The notes under the pieces were generated by a model that saw only the letters and a program-made list of their open reading frames with translations, was not told the origin of the DNA and searched no databases. DNA of 64,000 nucleotides. It comes from Hyphomicrobiales bacterium (lineage in GTDB: Bacteria; Pseudomonadota; Alphaproteobacteria; Rhizobiales; Rhizobiaceae). Both the position numbers and the translations under genes were made by a program. The stretch lies in contig JAJFHV010000010.1 in the NCBI GenBank assembly GCA_021775415.1, forward strand, positions 124,001-188,000. The letters run 5' to 3'. Shown here piece by piece: positions 35,497 through 45,003 of the stretch (positions within the stretch are counted from its first letter, which is position 1; every line of letters starts with the position of its first letter).

Positions 35497-36333
35497 GTGT
35501 TTTTCGAACAATTGAATGATCGCAGCCTGTTTGAGATTTCCGGCGAAGATGCTGAGAATTTTCTGGAAAACATCATCACCTGCCAGATTGCAGGTATCGA
35601 GCCAGGCGCAGCGCGTTTTGGTGCATTACTAACTCCTCAGGGGAAAATTCTGTTTGATTTTTTTATTGTGAGATTGGACGGAGGATTTCTGGTTGATGTT
35701 CCCGAAGCAATTTCTGACGATTTCATCAAACGCCTAATGTTCTACAGACTTCGGGCGAAAGTGAATATTGATCCATACGATGAGAAGAATGTTGTATTTG
35801 CGGTTTGGTCTGAACAACCTCCAAGCATTGAAGGCAGCATCGTAGTTGCGGACCCGAGGCTGGCGCGAATGGGCTGGCGGATATATGCAGAAGAAACTCC
35901 TCACGCAGAGAGCGCCAGCTATAAACAGCACCGTATTTCAGTTGGAATACCGGAAGGTGGCCGCGATTTTAGTTACGGCGATGCGTTTCCGCATGAAACC
36001 TTGATGGATCAGATTGGTGGGGTTGATTTCCAGAAGGGATGCTTTGTTGGACAAGAAGTTGTTTCTCGAATGCAGCATCGTGGAACCGCCAGAAAGCGGA
36101 TTTTGCAGGTCTCGGCGAATACACCACTGCCCCCAACCGGCACAACCATCAAGGCGGATGGCGCCCCGGTTGGAACTCTTGGTTCGGTGGATGGAAATTC
36201 CGGACTCGCACTCCTGCGACTGGACCGTGTGGCTTTATCACAATCTGAGGGAAAAACACTTGCCGCTGATGCCACGCTGATAGAAGCCACAATCCCGGAT
36301 TGGGCTGAATTTGAGTGGCCAGAGGTTTCATAG
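35497..36333 (+). CDS. ygfZ: YgfZ-type folate-binding iron-sulfur protein
   Basis: A tetrahydrofolate-dependent protein of the GcvT fold that assists maintenance or repair of certain iron-sulfur enzymes. The 278 residues include the N-terminal LFEISGEDAENFLENIIT, TPQGKILFDF near residue 55, and the YgfZ signature KGCFVGQEVVSRMQHRG near residue 185 with its conserved cysteine. I chose the GTG at 35497 because GAGGAA is 6 bases upstream; a TTG at 35473 overlaps the preceding stop and is the alternative. The HD gene starts 4 bp after the stop. Confidence 0.92.
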   Translation: MFFEQLNDRSLFEISGEDAENFLENIITCQIAGIEPGAARFGALLTPQGKILFDFFIVRLDGGFLVDVPEAISDDFIKRLMFYRLRAKVNIDPYDEKNVVFAVWSEQPPSIEGSIVVADPRLARMGWRIYAEETPHAESASYKQHRISVGIPEGGRDFSYGDAFPHETLMDQIGGVDFQKGCFVGQEVVSRMQHRGTARKRILQVSANTPLPPTGTTIKADGAPVGTLGSVDGNSGLALLRLDRVALSQSEGKTLAADATLIEATIPDWAEFEWPEVS

Positions 36334-36337
36334 TCGC

Positions 36338-36955
36338 ATGGCAAAGAACACCACCAGGGAACCCCGTGCATGGCAACGCATGCTTTCCGGGCGCCGGCTT
36401 GACCTCCTGGCACCCTCACTGCTTGATGTTGAAATTGATGATATTGCGCACGGGCTTGCGCGGGTAGCCCGCTGGAATGGGCAGACCCATGGCAAGCACG
36501 CCTTTAGTGTGGCCCAGCACTCGGTTTTTGTATGGGAAATATTTTGCAAACTGATGCCGAAGTCCAGTGGTGACGAGCAACTCATGGCTTTGTTACACGA
36601 CGCCCCGGAATATGTGATTGGTGACATGATCTCTCCGTTCAAAGCTGTAATTGGCGGAGATTACAAAGGTGTTGAGCAACGCCTGCTCTCTGCAATTCAC
36701 CTTCGATACTCACTGCCTGCGGAAACTCCGGTGAAGCTCTCCTCCACAATCAAAAAGGCTGATACCGTTGCTGCCTATTTTGAAGCGACAGAACTTGCTG
36801 GTTTTGCAGCACCCGAAGCAATCCTTTATTTCGGACGACCGCGCGGATTTTCTGCCGACATGTTTGATCTTGAACCCAAACCAGCGAATGCAGCCCACAA
36901 GCATTTTATGAAGGTCTTTGGTTCTATCGAAACATTGCGCAGCCTCAAGCGTTGA
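36338..36955 (+). CDS. HD-domain phosphohydrolase (YfbR-like)
   Basis: A 205-residue metal-dependent phosphohydrolase. The HD motif is visible: the first histidine in VAQHSVFVWE near residue 62, the HD pair in ALLHDAPEYVIGDM near residue 88, and a late Asp in KKADTVAAYFEATE. Spacing and the surrounding residues resemble YfbR-type deoxynucleotide 5'-phosphatases, but the substrate is not proven. The start at 36338 comes 4 bp after ygfZ; a GTG 27 bases upstream lies inside ygfZ. Neighbour of the NAD regulator, 13 bp downstream. Confidence 0.87.
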   Translation: MAKNTTREPRAWQRMLSGRRLDLLAPSLLDVEIDDIAHGLARVARWNGQTHGKHAFSVAQHSVFVWEIFCKLMPKSSGDEQLMALLHDAPEYVIGDMISPFKAVIGGDYKGVEQRLLSAIHLRYSLPAETPVKLSSTIKKADTVAAYFEATELAGFAAPEAILYFGRPRGFSADMFDLEPKPANAAHKHFMKVFGSIETLRSLKR

Positions 36956-36968
36956 CCTCATTTACTAA

Positions 36969-37964
36969 ATGGCTGAGACTTCCAGAATGCCGGGACATGC
37001 AAAACGTATAGAGATTGGCCTTAACGCTGCCATTGTCGCAATGGTGGATCGAAATCCTGCAATCCTGAGAATTCCAGGACCTGACAACAAAATTACCGAC
37101 GCCCTGCCCTATGGTGTGTTTGATCCGTTAAAACACCGCACTATGGATGCCGGGCTGCGAGAGCTTGTCGAGGCACAGACCAAATTGCGCCCAGGCTATG
37201 TGGAGCAGTTGTATACCTTTGGTGATCGGGGCAGACACCGTGTGCAAGGTGATGAAACTCCGCATGTGGTTTCGGTTGGTTATCTCGCCCTCACACGCAT
37301 ACACAAAGAAAAAAAGCTACAGCTAGCGGGCACCTCCGCGGGTTGGAAAAACTGGTACCAGTTCCTTCCCTGGGAAGACTGGCGCAGTGGACGCCCCCTC
37401 CTGCTTGATGAGGTTATTATTTCGGCACTGCTGGAATGGGCCAACGATCCAGAACGTAACAAGCATGCTGTACGTGGACTCGACGCAATGGCGCGAGTCC
37501 GAATTGCATTCGGTCTGGAAGGTTCTGAGTGGGACGATGAACTGGTGCTGGACCGTTATGAACTGGTTTATTCCGCAGGGCTTGTAGACGAAGCAGTTAA
37601 CGATGGCAGGATCAAATCAACCAATCTTGACCCGCCATTGGGGTCTGCCATGCTACACGATCATCGTCGAATTCTTGCGACCGCGATCGCCAGACTACGT
37701 GCCAAATTGAAATACCGGCCGGTAATTTTTGAATTGATGCCGGAGAGTTTCACCCTGACTGATCTACAGCAGACCGTTGAAAGTATCTTCGGCAGGGGGG
37801 TTCATAAGCAGAACTTTCGAAGACAGGTGGAACACGCCGGTCTGGTTGAACTGACCGGTGCTAGCCAGCGCTCGACCGGAGGACGGCCAGCTGCCCTGTT
37901 TCGCTTCCGCCATGCGGTATTACAGGAACGCCCGGCGCCGGGCCTTCGGGTTGGACGAAGTTAG
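36969..37964 (+). CDS. nadQ: NrtR-like (COG4111-type) NAD biosynthesis regulator
   Basis: A 331-residue regulator: an N-terminal Nudix-like domain (about 20-210, without a clear catalytic Nudix box) and a C-terminal winged helix (about 245-320). The latter shows the NrtR pattern ESFTLTDLQQTVESIFGRGV, KQNFRRQVEHAGLVELTG, GGRPAALFRF. Family knowledge: Nudix-derived regulators repress NAD synthesis genes and sense a NAD-related metabolite through the degenerate Nudix domain. Here nadABC lies on the opposite strand just beyond, and its promoter region carries a perfect dyad (42055-42075). The symbol nadQ follows that context; nrtR would be equally acceptable. Confidence 0.82.
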   Translation: MAETSRMPGHAKRIEIGLNAAIVAMVDRNPAILRIPGPDNKITDALPYGVFDPLKHRTMDAGLRELVEAQTKLRPGYVEQLYTFGDRGRHRVQGDETPHVVSVGYLALTRIHKEKKLQLAGTSAGWKNWYQFLPWEDWRSGRPLLLDEVIISALLEWANDPERNKHAVRGLDAMARVRIAFGLEGSEWDDELVLDRYELVYSAGLVDEAVNDGRIKSTNLDPPLGSAMLHDHRRILATAIARLRAKLKYRPVIFELMPESFTLTDLQQTVESIFGRGVHKQNFRRQVEHAGLVELTGASQRSTGGRPAALFRFRHAVLQERPAPGLRVGRS

Positions 37965-37966
37965 GT

Positions 37967-38350
37967 TTAATCCAGACCAACCTCTATGCCAAAAAGATCG
38001 AGACCCAACGATGCTACAAACAATCCAATCGAAATCATGACCGCGTAGTAGGCATAAAATCCATAAACACCCTTCATCACTTCACAGAACGCCTTTCGGG
38101 CATGATCGTTTCGAGGCCTGCGATCATCTGCAAGCAGTATCCATGTTTCCGTGCTTTGGGGACTACGGTTTTGCGCAGTCTGGGCAAACCATAACAAAAT
38201 GAGCGACATGACAAGTGTCAGCATCGCGCCACTGCGAAGAGACAATGCGAAATCGAAAGCAAACGACAACATCACAATGCTGATTGCAAAGCCGCCGAAG
38301 AATACGGCTCTGCCAACACAAAACATTGCCACCTGGCGTACTTTCTCCAT
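37967..38350 (-). CDS. Small membrane protein of the nad locus
   Basis: A 127-residue integral membrane protein with four hydrophobic segments (about 8-25, 27-42, 48-62, 97-120) and a polar loop rich in Arg/Asp between the third and fourth (LLADDRRPRNDHARKAF). The start at 38350 is set by GGAAGGCGATGTC; a longer frame to 38515 is Arg/Ser-rich and runs into the nadC end. It lies 85 bp downstream of nadC and 2 bp from the stop of nadQ. I do not recognise a function; similar proteins appear limited to this order. Confidence 0.75.
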   Translation of the reverse strand: MEKVRQVAMFCVGRAVFFGGFAISIVMLSFAFDFALSLRSGAMLTLVMSLILLWFAQTAQNRSPQSTETWILLADDRRPRNDHARKAFCEVMKGVYGFYAYYAVMISIGLFVASLGLDLFGIEVGLD

Positions 38351-38435
38351 GACATCGCCTTCCTGCAATTCGGAGTTTGCCGAACTCCTGCAGTAACGGC
38401 AATTCACAATTTTTGGAGAGCGAATGAGGGAACGG

Positions 38436-39311
38436 TTAGCGGATCTTGATATCAAGCCCGAGATCGAGTGTCGGCGCCGCCATTGTGATCTTCGAAGTGG
38501 AAATATAATCCACACCGGTTTCTGCTATTTGCCGCACTGTATCGATACTCACATTACCCGAAGCTTCCAGCTTGATCGCGCCGCCATTGTTTGCCTGATT
38601 AAAACTAACTGCCTCTGAAAGCTGAGCTGGGGTCATATTGTCGAGCAGCACAACATCTGGTTTCTCAACCAATGCGGAGCGAAACTGTTTTAGTGTGTCA
38701 ACCTCGACCTCGAGTTTTACCAAATGACCTGCAAATTCCCGTGAACGTTTGATTGCCAAAGCAACGCCGCCTACAACTGCGATATGATTGTCCTTGATCA
38801 GGATTGCATCATCGAGGCCAAAGCGATGGTTTGAACCGCCACCACATTTTACGGCATATTTGTCGAATGCCCGGTGTCCGGGGATGGTTTTTCTGGTGCA
38901 ACATATTTTTGCGTTTGTGTGAGCAATTAGTTTTGCAAACTTTGAAGTGTATGTGGCGATGCCGGACATACGCATCAGGTAATTAAGGGCAACCCTTTCA
39001 GCGGCAAGAATTGCCCGTGCATTTCCCTTGATGCGTGCGACTACCTCACCCTTTTTGATTGCGCTCCCGTCCTGCTTCGATGATTTGAACGTAACCGAGG
39101 GATCTATTTGCTGAAATGCAGATTCCGCAAGTGGTAGGCCCGCCAGAATTCCAATTTCGCGAGATGCCAATACTGCGGTCGCAACCGCATTTTCAGGGAT
39201 TGTAGCGTTAGAGGTGATGTCGCCGGCACGGCCCAAATCTTCAAGCAGAGCGGCCTTGACTGCCTCCGAAATCAATATCGGAGACAAATGCGGTTTGCCG
39301 GATCTGCTCAT
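38436..39311 (-). CDS. nadC: Nicotinate-nucleotide pyrophosphorylase (quinolinate phosphoribosyltransferase)
   Basis: Converts quinolinate and PRPP to nicotinate mononucleotide. The 291 residues hold the QPRTase hallmarks: [14 protein letters not shown] near residue 18, [13 protein letters not shown] near 105, [18 protein letters not shown] near 135 with the substrate-binding Arg/Lys, [21 protein letters not shown] near 160, and [22 protein letters not shown] near the end. It overlaps nadB by 4 bp and is the third gene of nadABC. Confidence 0.97.
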   Translation of the reverse strand: MSRSGKPHLSPILISEAVKAALLEDLGRAGDITSNATIPENAVATAVLASREIGILAGLPLAESAFQQIDPSVTFKSSKQDGSAIKKGEVVARIKGNARAILAAERVALNYLMRMSGIATYTSKFAKLIAHTNAKICCTRKTIPGHRAFDKYAVKCGGGSNHRFGLDDAILIKDNHIAVVGGVALAIKRSREFAGHLVKLEVEVDTLKQFRSALVEKPDVVLLDNMTPAQLSEAVSFNQANNGGAIKLEASGNVSIDTVRQIAETGVDYISTSKITMAAPTLDLGLDIKIR

Positions 39312-40900
39312 GCTGAAACTCCGGTAACTTCATTGGCGAACCTGTTGGCCTCTTCCAGCGTCATGAAGGTTCGTTTTTGCCACTCTTTTTCCTGAACCGG
39401 AAAATCCTCACGGAAATGACCACCGCGACTTTCCTCACGCATCAGGGCCGCAACGGATATCAGTTTTGCAGTGATCAACGCGTTGCCAAAGCGCGCGCCA
39501 TAATTCGTGCTTTGCATTGCCGATATGGCAGCAATTGCCTGACGCAGACCATCCGCGGTGCGACTCACACCAACAAAATTAGACATAATGCCCCGAAGTT
39601 CCGGCAGTGGTGGTGAAAGCGCAGCGCTGTCCTCACCGCTGGATCTTTCGATGACCTGACTTACAGTGCCAGATGGCAACAATCCGGAAAGGTGGTCAGC
39701 AATGCGCGAGGAGAAGACCACCGCCTCCAGCAACGAGTTTGAGGCAAGCCGATTGGCACCATGGGCACCGGTTGAGGTGACTTCCCCGCAGGCATAAAGC
39801 CCATCAATAGAGGAGCGGCCATCCGCATCGGTGAAAATACCACCCATATGGTAATGTGCAGCTGGGACAACGGGAATCATGTCGGTGACGGGATTGATTC
39901 CCGCCTGCATGCAATATCCATAAACAGTGGGGAATTCTTTTTCAAAGTGTTTGCCAATTGCACTTCGACAATCAAGCCAAGCACCACGCTTGTTGGCGAT
40001 TTCACTGAAAATTGCCCGAGCGACAATATCGCGTGGGGCAAGTTCTGCGTCCTTGTGCAATTCGCTCATGAACCGGTCACCGGCATCATTAACCAGAATA
40101 CATCCATCACCCCGCAGTGCCTCCGTCGCGAGTGGTGCTGGATCTTTCCCGATATTAATAGCCGTTGGGTGGAACTGGACAAATTCAGGGTCCGCGATCA
40201 CCGCGCCTGCATTCGCCGCCATACCGCATCCCCCTCCCCGGGCTTCCGCCGGATTGGTGGTTACTTCAAAAAGATGCCCCGTGCCGCCAGATGCCATGAC
40301 CACTGCCCGGGCCTGCAAATAAACTCGATGCGGAGAAGACCCAGCCTGCGGCCTTGCCAGCAATCCTGTAATTTTACCCGCTTCACACAACAATTCCTCG
40401 GCCACAAATCCTTCCAGCAGCCGTATCGATGGCGTGTTGTTTACTGCAGCAATCAATGCCTCCATGATCGACTTGCCTGCGCGATCTCCCTGAACACCGA
40501 TCACGCGGCTTTCCGAGTGGGCAGCTTCGCGCGATGCGGTCAGATGCCCCTCAAGATCACGGTCAAACGGCACGCCGTACTCCAGCAGATCATGTATCCG
40601 ATCAGAAGCCTCACCCGCCATCAAACGGGCAATCGATTCATCGACGATACCGGCTCCTGCCTCCAGCGTATCCGTGACATGCTTTTCGACCGTATCCCCA
40701 GGCATTATCGCTGCAGCGATCCCAGCCTGGGCCCAAGCGGACGAGGCACCGGTACCAATTGGAGCGGCGGCAAGGACTGTGACCGGCCGTGGCGCGAGTT
40801 TCAGCGCGCAAAAAAGACCTGCCAATCCTCCGCCAATGATAAGGACATCGTCGACACCATCCGTGGATAAAGTCGGGAAGAGATCAGGTTGTTGTGGCAT
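39308..40900 (-). CDS. nadB: L-aspartate oxidase
   Basis: FAD enzyme that oxidises aspartate to iminoaspartate for quinolinate synthesis. The FAD-binding [14 protein letters not shown] lies at about 23-36, AQAGIAAAI at about 56, the active-site region [19 protein letters not shown] near 137, [27 protein letters not shown] near 225 (in the SdhA/NadB superfamily), and [23 protein letters not shown] near 380. The 530-residue length is normal. nadA ends 22 bp upstream; nadC overlaps downstream. Confidence 0.97.
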   Translation of the reverse strand: MPQQPDLFPTLSTDGVDDVLIIGGGLAGLFCALKLAPRPVTVLAAAPIGTGASSAWAQAGIAAAIMPGDTVEKHVTDTLEAGAGIVDESIARLMAGEASDRIHDLLEYGVPFDRDLEGHLTASREAAHSESRVIGVQGDRAGKSIMEALIAAVNNTPSIRLLEGFVAEELLCEAGKITGLLARPQAGSSPHRVYLQARAVVMASGGTGHLFEVTTNPAEARGGGCGMAANAGAVIADPEFVQFHPTAINIGKDPAPLATEALRGDGCILVNDAGDRFMSELHKDAELAPRDIVARAIFSEIANKRGAWLDCRSAIGKHFEKEFPTVYGYCMQAGINPVTDMIPVVPAAHYHMGGIFTDADGRSSIDGLYACGEVTSTGAHGANRLASNSLLEAVVFSSRIADHLSGLLPSGTVSQVIERSSGEDSAALSPPLPELRGIMSNFVGVSRTADGLRQAIAAISAMQSTNYGARFGNALITAKLISVAALMREESRGGHFREDFPVQEKEWQKRTFMTLEEANRFANEVTGVSA

Positions 40901-40922
40901 GGGCGTACTCGTGCTGCATTTG

Positions 40923-42017
40923 TCAATTCGCCTTCAAATTGACCATGCGCTCAACAGCGTGGCGCGCTTTTTCAGCCATGACCGGATCAACCAGAACTTC
41001 TTCGCGCATGTACACCAGGCTTTCCAGAATTTTAGGAAGCGTAATGCGCTTCATGTGCGGGCACAGATTGCATGGCTTGATGAATTCAACCCCTTTGGCT
41101 TCCTGTTCGATGTTCGATGCCATGGAACATTCTGTAACCAACAGCACCTTAGCGCCCGGTTTGCGGCCCTTTGCATAGTCAATCATGCTGGATGTGGAGC
41201 CCGAAAAATCAGCGATATCAACCACCGATGGTGGGCACTCCGGATGAGCGATAATCTGGATGGCGGGATCTGCTTCCTTGTAGGCGAGCAACTCCTCCGC
41301 GGTGAAGCGTTCATGCACTTCACAGTGACCTTTCCATGTGAGGATTTTCTTGGATGTCTGGCGCGCTACATTTTGCGCAAGAAATTCATCAGGTATCAGG
41401 TATACGGTATCAGACTCAAAACTCTCCACAACCCGCACTGCGTTGGATGACGTGCAGCAGATATCGCTCTCGGCCTTCACGTCGGCGGAGGTGTTGACGT
41501 AAGTCACAATTGGAACGCCCGGGTTTGCTTCACGCAGCAGACGGACATCTTCGCCGGTAATCGATTCAGCCAACGAACAGCCGGCCTTCATGTCCGGGAT
41601 CAAAACAGTCTTTGTAGGGCTCAGCAATTTAGACGTTTCAGCCATGAAGTGTACGCCGCACTGAACTATAATTTCTGCGTCAACCTTTTCCGCCTCGCGG
41701 GCAAGCTGTAAAGAATCACCTGCAAAATCAGCAACACAATGGAAAATTTCCGGCGTCTGATAATTGTGCGCTAAAATGACCGCGTTTCGCTCTTTCTTGA
41801 TGCGATTGATTGCGTGCACGTATGGCGCATGTACAGGCCATTCAATCTCGGGAATATGGTGGCGTACACGCTCATAAAGGGGGGCCGTTTCGCGCGCTAC
41901 TTCCGGCGTATATTCAAGTTCCGGTATATCCAAAACGCCAAATCTTTCAGCGGCTGATACCGCAGGTGTCGTATTTGCTACCGATACGCTGGCAGAGTCT
42001 TGATGCAGATTGCTCAT
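40923..42017 (-). CDS. nadA: Quinolinate synthase
   Basis: Condenses iminoaspartate with dihydroxyacetone phosphate to quinolinate using a [4Fe-4S] cluster. The 364 residues contain [13 protein letters not shown], a cluster cysteine in [26 protein letters not shown], the HPECPPSV motif, and the C-terminal [16 protein letters not shown] that supplies the last ligand. It starts at 42017 behind AGAAGGGG; a GTG 27 bases upstream is possible. First gene of nadABC, with a dyad 38 bp before its start. Confidence 0.96.
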   Translation of the reverse strand: MSNLHQDSASVSVANTTPAVSAAERFGVLDIPELEYTPEVARETAPLYERVRHHIPEIEWPVHAPYVHAINRIKKERNAVILAHNYQTPEIFHCVADFAGDSLQLAREAEKVDAEIIVQCGVHFMAETSKLLSPTKTVLIPDMKAGCSLAESITGEDVRLLREANPGVPIVTYVNTSADVKAESDICCTSSNAVRVVESFESDTVYLIPDEFLAQNVARQTSKKILTWKGHCEVHERFTAEELLAYKEADPAIQIIAHPECPPSVVDIADFSGSTSSMIDYAKGRKPGAKVLLVTECSMASNIEQEAKGVEFIKPCNLCPHMKRITLPKILESLVYMREEVLVDPVMAEKARHAVERMVNLKAN

Positions 42018-42054
42018 CGTGAAACCCCTTCTTTTGATGTTCACTCCAACCTAT

Positions 42055-42075
42055 TTATACTCATTTTGAGTATAA
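42055..42075 (-). promoter_or_regulatory. Operator dyad in the nadABC promoter region
   Basis: TTATACTCA (42055-42063) and TGAGTATAA (42067-42075) are perfect 9-bp reverse complements separated by TTT. The minus-strand reading includes TATAAAT, a possible -10 element, so protein binding here would block transcription of nadABC. The regulator encoded at 36969-37964 is the obvious candidate. The pairing is inference from position and family knowledge. Confidence 0.75.
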
Positions 42076-42083
42076 GGGAGGTG

Positions 42084-42107
42084 AAAAAACATGCCCACGA
42101 ATGGGCA
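42084..42107 (-). terminator. Rho-independent terminator of the DUF2339 gene
   Basis: On the minus strand TGCCCA (42107-42102), loop TTCG, TGGGCA (42097-42092), then TG and six T (42089-42084). It separates the DUF2339 gene from nadABC and places the nad promoter within the ~65 bp between the T-run and nadA. Confidence 0.8.
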
Positions 42108-42157
42108 CCCTTAATTTAGGTCATCTGCGGTCCCAGTTCAAGTATCCAGGCAGAAGG

Positions 42158-44902
42158 TTATACTTTAGTTTTTCCGGTCGATTTACGCATCAGCAATCGC
42201 TGATAGAACCTGCCTATTACCAGTAATGATATTCCCAATCCGATGAACGAGAAGGCCCGCAAAGCGCCGGTAAGCTCGGACATATCCAACAAAAACACCT
42301 TGCAGATCGTCAAACCAATCAAAATACCGGAAGCGGCACGGATCGGGGCAGATTTTAACTTGAGCCCCAACGCCAATACTGCGCCACCCATCGCTAACCA
42401 CAGAACGGAGTAGTACCAGAATTCAATGTCTGACGTGTACCGGTAGAGGCCAAGTCTTTCACCATGGAATCCCTTGCGCAACATCAAGGAGCAATAGGCA
42501 AACAACAGGAGACCGGACAGTGCCGCATAACCAAGTGTGTACCAGCGTGGCCGAACCGGCCTTGCAAGCCACGCCACCGCTGCTGCCACGATTGCGGTCA
42601 GCAAATACCCCGGCAAGAGCAGATTGAATATCGTTCCCCCACCTACCGGATCGTTGGTGAAAGCCGGATTGTAAACAGCCAGCAACCCCAATGCTATGAA
42701 TGCCACACTGATGGCTCCGGCAACGAGTGATGCCGTGTCATAAATTGAAGCGCCGGCAATCTTGGCAATGCGCTGTAAACCAATTGCAAATCCCAATGCA
42801 GCCAGGGTTTGCGCGGATAGTTCCGCCAAATCAAAACTACCACCATGAACTACGCCACCATTGAGCGCATGCTGGATTTCAATACCAACAAAAAATCCTG
42901 TAACGCCAAGACCTATCGCGGTCAGGCCGACGGAAGGTTCTCGAATATCAAGGCGACGCAGGAATTCACCGGCCACCACGAGCGCTGCGGCGGGTAGTCC
43001 GACGATTAATATCAGGCCGTTCAATATGGGCGTAGTGCCGACCTCGTTTTGAGAGAACGGTGCATTTGCCCATATGCTCAGAACTGAAAACACAGCAGCA
43101 GCCAGTGACAACCAGGGCAACGGGAAAACCGGCCGCGATTTGTAAATTACCGCAATGCCGAGGCTGGTAAGCGCAAACGCCAATGGCATCCAACCGGTAT
43201 CCAGTGATACCCCAATTGCAAATGAAACAGCAGAAACGGCTGCAACCGCATAGGCGGCAGGTGCCGCTGCCATCACGTCGCCCGGCCTTGCCTTGGTGAA
43301 AACCTCTGTCAGCGCGACAAATGCACCGCCTGCCAACAATCCCATCGCGCCGAAGACCGGACGGGTTTCAAAGGGTGCTATCCTCAAATATGCGATAACC
43401 AGTGCGAAGAAAATCATGACGCCGGATGCGGAGGCGAGCCAGCCGGACATCTTTGGTGCAGTGGAAGCGGATCGCCAAGCGCCCCATATTGCCAGGATTG
43501 ACGGTGGTAAAACTATCAGAAGCGCATTCTGCATGAACGCAGACGTGTCAGGGGGAACAAGGCCATCCTGAACGTGTGCGGTTTGGGTCAGACCATCAAC
43601 CACCGTCCATGGCAAATGACTCTCGGCGACAGTGACAATCACAACGACACCAGCTATTATCGCGATTGGCGCAAATGCGGGCCAAACACTTGCTGCACCG
43701 ATGATGATCAAGGCTGTTATCAAACCAGTGGCCGTATCGGGCAATGCATTGTTGGCGGCCAGTTGAACCAGAAACGCTACTCCCAGCAACACAAATGAAA
43801 TAACAGCAATACGATCGATCGGTCGATCCTCAGGCGGACTCGGTCGATCTGCAAACTCCCATCCAAGCGCAACGGAAAAAACAACAGCCAGACCGCAAAC
43901 CATCGCCAATCCGGAGAAGCCGCCATAAATACCGGGGGAAACAGCGGCAAGGGCGGTCCATAAACAAGAAGCAACTACCCCTGACAGTGCCAGCCAAAGC
44001 CAACTCCTCACGCGCGCAACCGCCATCACCGCGATGGTGACAGTCAATACATGCAACGCGAGTGCCAACGTATTGGGATTGTCCGATGAAACCAGCAGCG
44101 GCGTTGCGTAGGCGCCCAATATGCCGATTGCAGCCAGCGCGGGACCATGAAGAGCGGACAACACGAGACTAACCAGCCCGATCACAGTCAGAGCGACAAA
44201 CGCAGCTGCAGGGCCAACAAAGCCATACAGGGCGTGCGCCGCATACAAGGTTGCAAATGCCCCGGCCACGCCAGCACCTGTCAATATTGCGGGAATGTCG
44301 GCCTTGTCTATAACCGGCAACGCAAGTTTACGGTCGTGGCGACGCAGCCATTCACCGGCAGCAAACAAGGCCACTGAAAATGCCGCGCCGAGCGCAATTC
44401 TCGCCCTTGGTCCGAGGAGGCCCGCTTCTATTGAATGACGCACTAAAAAGACAACACCAAGCGCAAGGGTGAATCCACCAAGCAAGACCGTCCATCGAGT
44501 ACCAATCAGTGTTTCCAGATCCCTGGAAGGCTTCTTTGGTTTGGGTTTTGCAGGCAACGGTTTTTTGGGAGATTCTTCAGACTTGCCAGTTTTTTCAGGC
44601 TCTTCAGGTGCAGGCGCTTTTTCAGAGATTACATCTGTTTTGGTTTGCTTGGCTTTGGCTGGCTTGGCAACGGTTCCAGTATGTGGTTTTGCGCCACCAG
44701 GGCGAAGACCCGCTAGTGCAGTTTCGAGGCCACTGATTTTTCGTTCGAGTTGCTCAAGCCTGTTACCTGCCCGGTTGGACATCACGATTGCTGCGATTGG
44801 CAATCCGAATACTAACAGCAGTGCCACGATTCCAAGAAAAACCAATTCAAATATCCCATGCTTGGCGAATCCAAAGCGTACAACACAAGGAAGGACAGTC
44901 AA
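42158..44902 (-). CDS. DUF2339 large multi-pass membrane protein
   Basis: About 914 residues, most of it hydrophobic, with more than 20 predicted membrane segments from residue ~135 to the end. The N-terminus has one membrane helix (~18-42), a short coiled coil (NRLEQLERKISGLETALAGL) and a Lys/Pro/Glu-rich linker (~70-125). This layout is that of DUF2339, a family of unknown function; the entry motif before the membrane block, ETLIGTRWTVLLGGFTLALG, is typical. The start is uncertain: TTG at 44902 is the furthest one and no ATG lies near. It is transcribed alone and followed by a terminator. Confidence 0.85.
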   Translation of the reverse strand: MTVLPCVVRFGFAKHGIFELVFLGIVALLLVFGLPIAAIVMSNRAGNRLEQLERKISGLETALAGLRPGGAKPHTGTVAKPAKAKQTKTDVISEKAPAPEEPEKTGKSEESPKKPLPAKPKPKKPSRDLETLIGTRWTVLLGGFTLALGVVFLVRHSIEAGLLGPRARIALGAAFSVALFAAGEWLRRHDRKLALPVIDKADIPAILTGAGVAGAFATLYAAHALYGFVGPAAAFVALTVIGLVSLVLSALHGPALAAIGILGAYATPLLVSSDNPNTLALALHVLTVTIAVMAVARVRSWLWLALSGVVASCLWTALAAVSPGIYGGFSGLAMVCGLAVVFSVALGWEFADRPSPPEDRPIDRIAVISFVLLGVAFLVQLAANNALPDTATGLITALIIIGAASVWPAFAPIAIIAGVVVIVTVAESHLPWTVVDGLTQTAHVQDGLVPPDTSAFMQNALLIVLPPSILAIWGAWRSASTAPKMSGWLASASGVMIFFALVIAYLRIAPFETRPVFGAMGLLAGGAFVALTEVFTKARPGDVMAAAPAAYAVAAVSAVSFAIGVSLDTGWMPLAFALTSLGIAVIYKSRPVFPLPWLSLAAAVFSVLSIWANAPFSQNEVGTTPILNGLILIVGLPAAALVVAGEFLRRLDIREPSVGLTAIGLGVTGFFVGIEIQHALNGGVVHGGSFDLAELSAQTLAALGFAIGLQRIAKIAGASIYDTASLVAGAISVAFIALGLLAVYNPAFTNDPVGGGTIFNLLLPGYLLTAIVAAAVAWLARPVRPRWYTLGYAALSGLLLFAYCSLMLRKGFHGERLGLYRYTSDIEFWYYSVLWLAMGGAVLALGLKLKSAPIRAASGILIGLTICKVFLLDMSELTGALRAFSFIGLGISLLVIGRFYQRLLMRKSTGKTKV

Positions 44903-45003
44903 TCAAACTCAGCTTTGGGCGGTGGATAAACTGGTGTCGTTTTTAGTGACGCATTCAGTCAATTTGGCGCATACGATTTGATCAAAACGCATGGAGCGCA
45001 GTC

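Noticed and set aside
38351-38515. N-terminal extension of the small membrane protein next to nadC
   Set aside because: Arg/Ser-rich, overlaps nadC, and a strong ribosome binding site exists at 38350.
39848-40870. Long open frame of 340 codons on the plus strand
   Set aside because: It is antisense to nadB, rich in Cys/His/Arg with no domain, and has no ribosome binding site; nadB is certain.
40674-41450. Open frame of 258 codons on the plus strand
   Set aside because: Antisense to nadB and nadA, with composition unlike neighbouring proteins.
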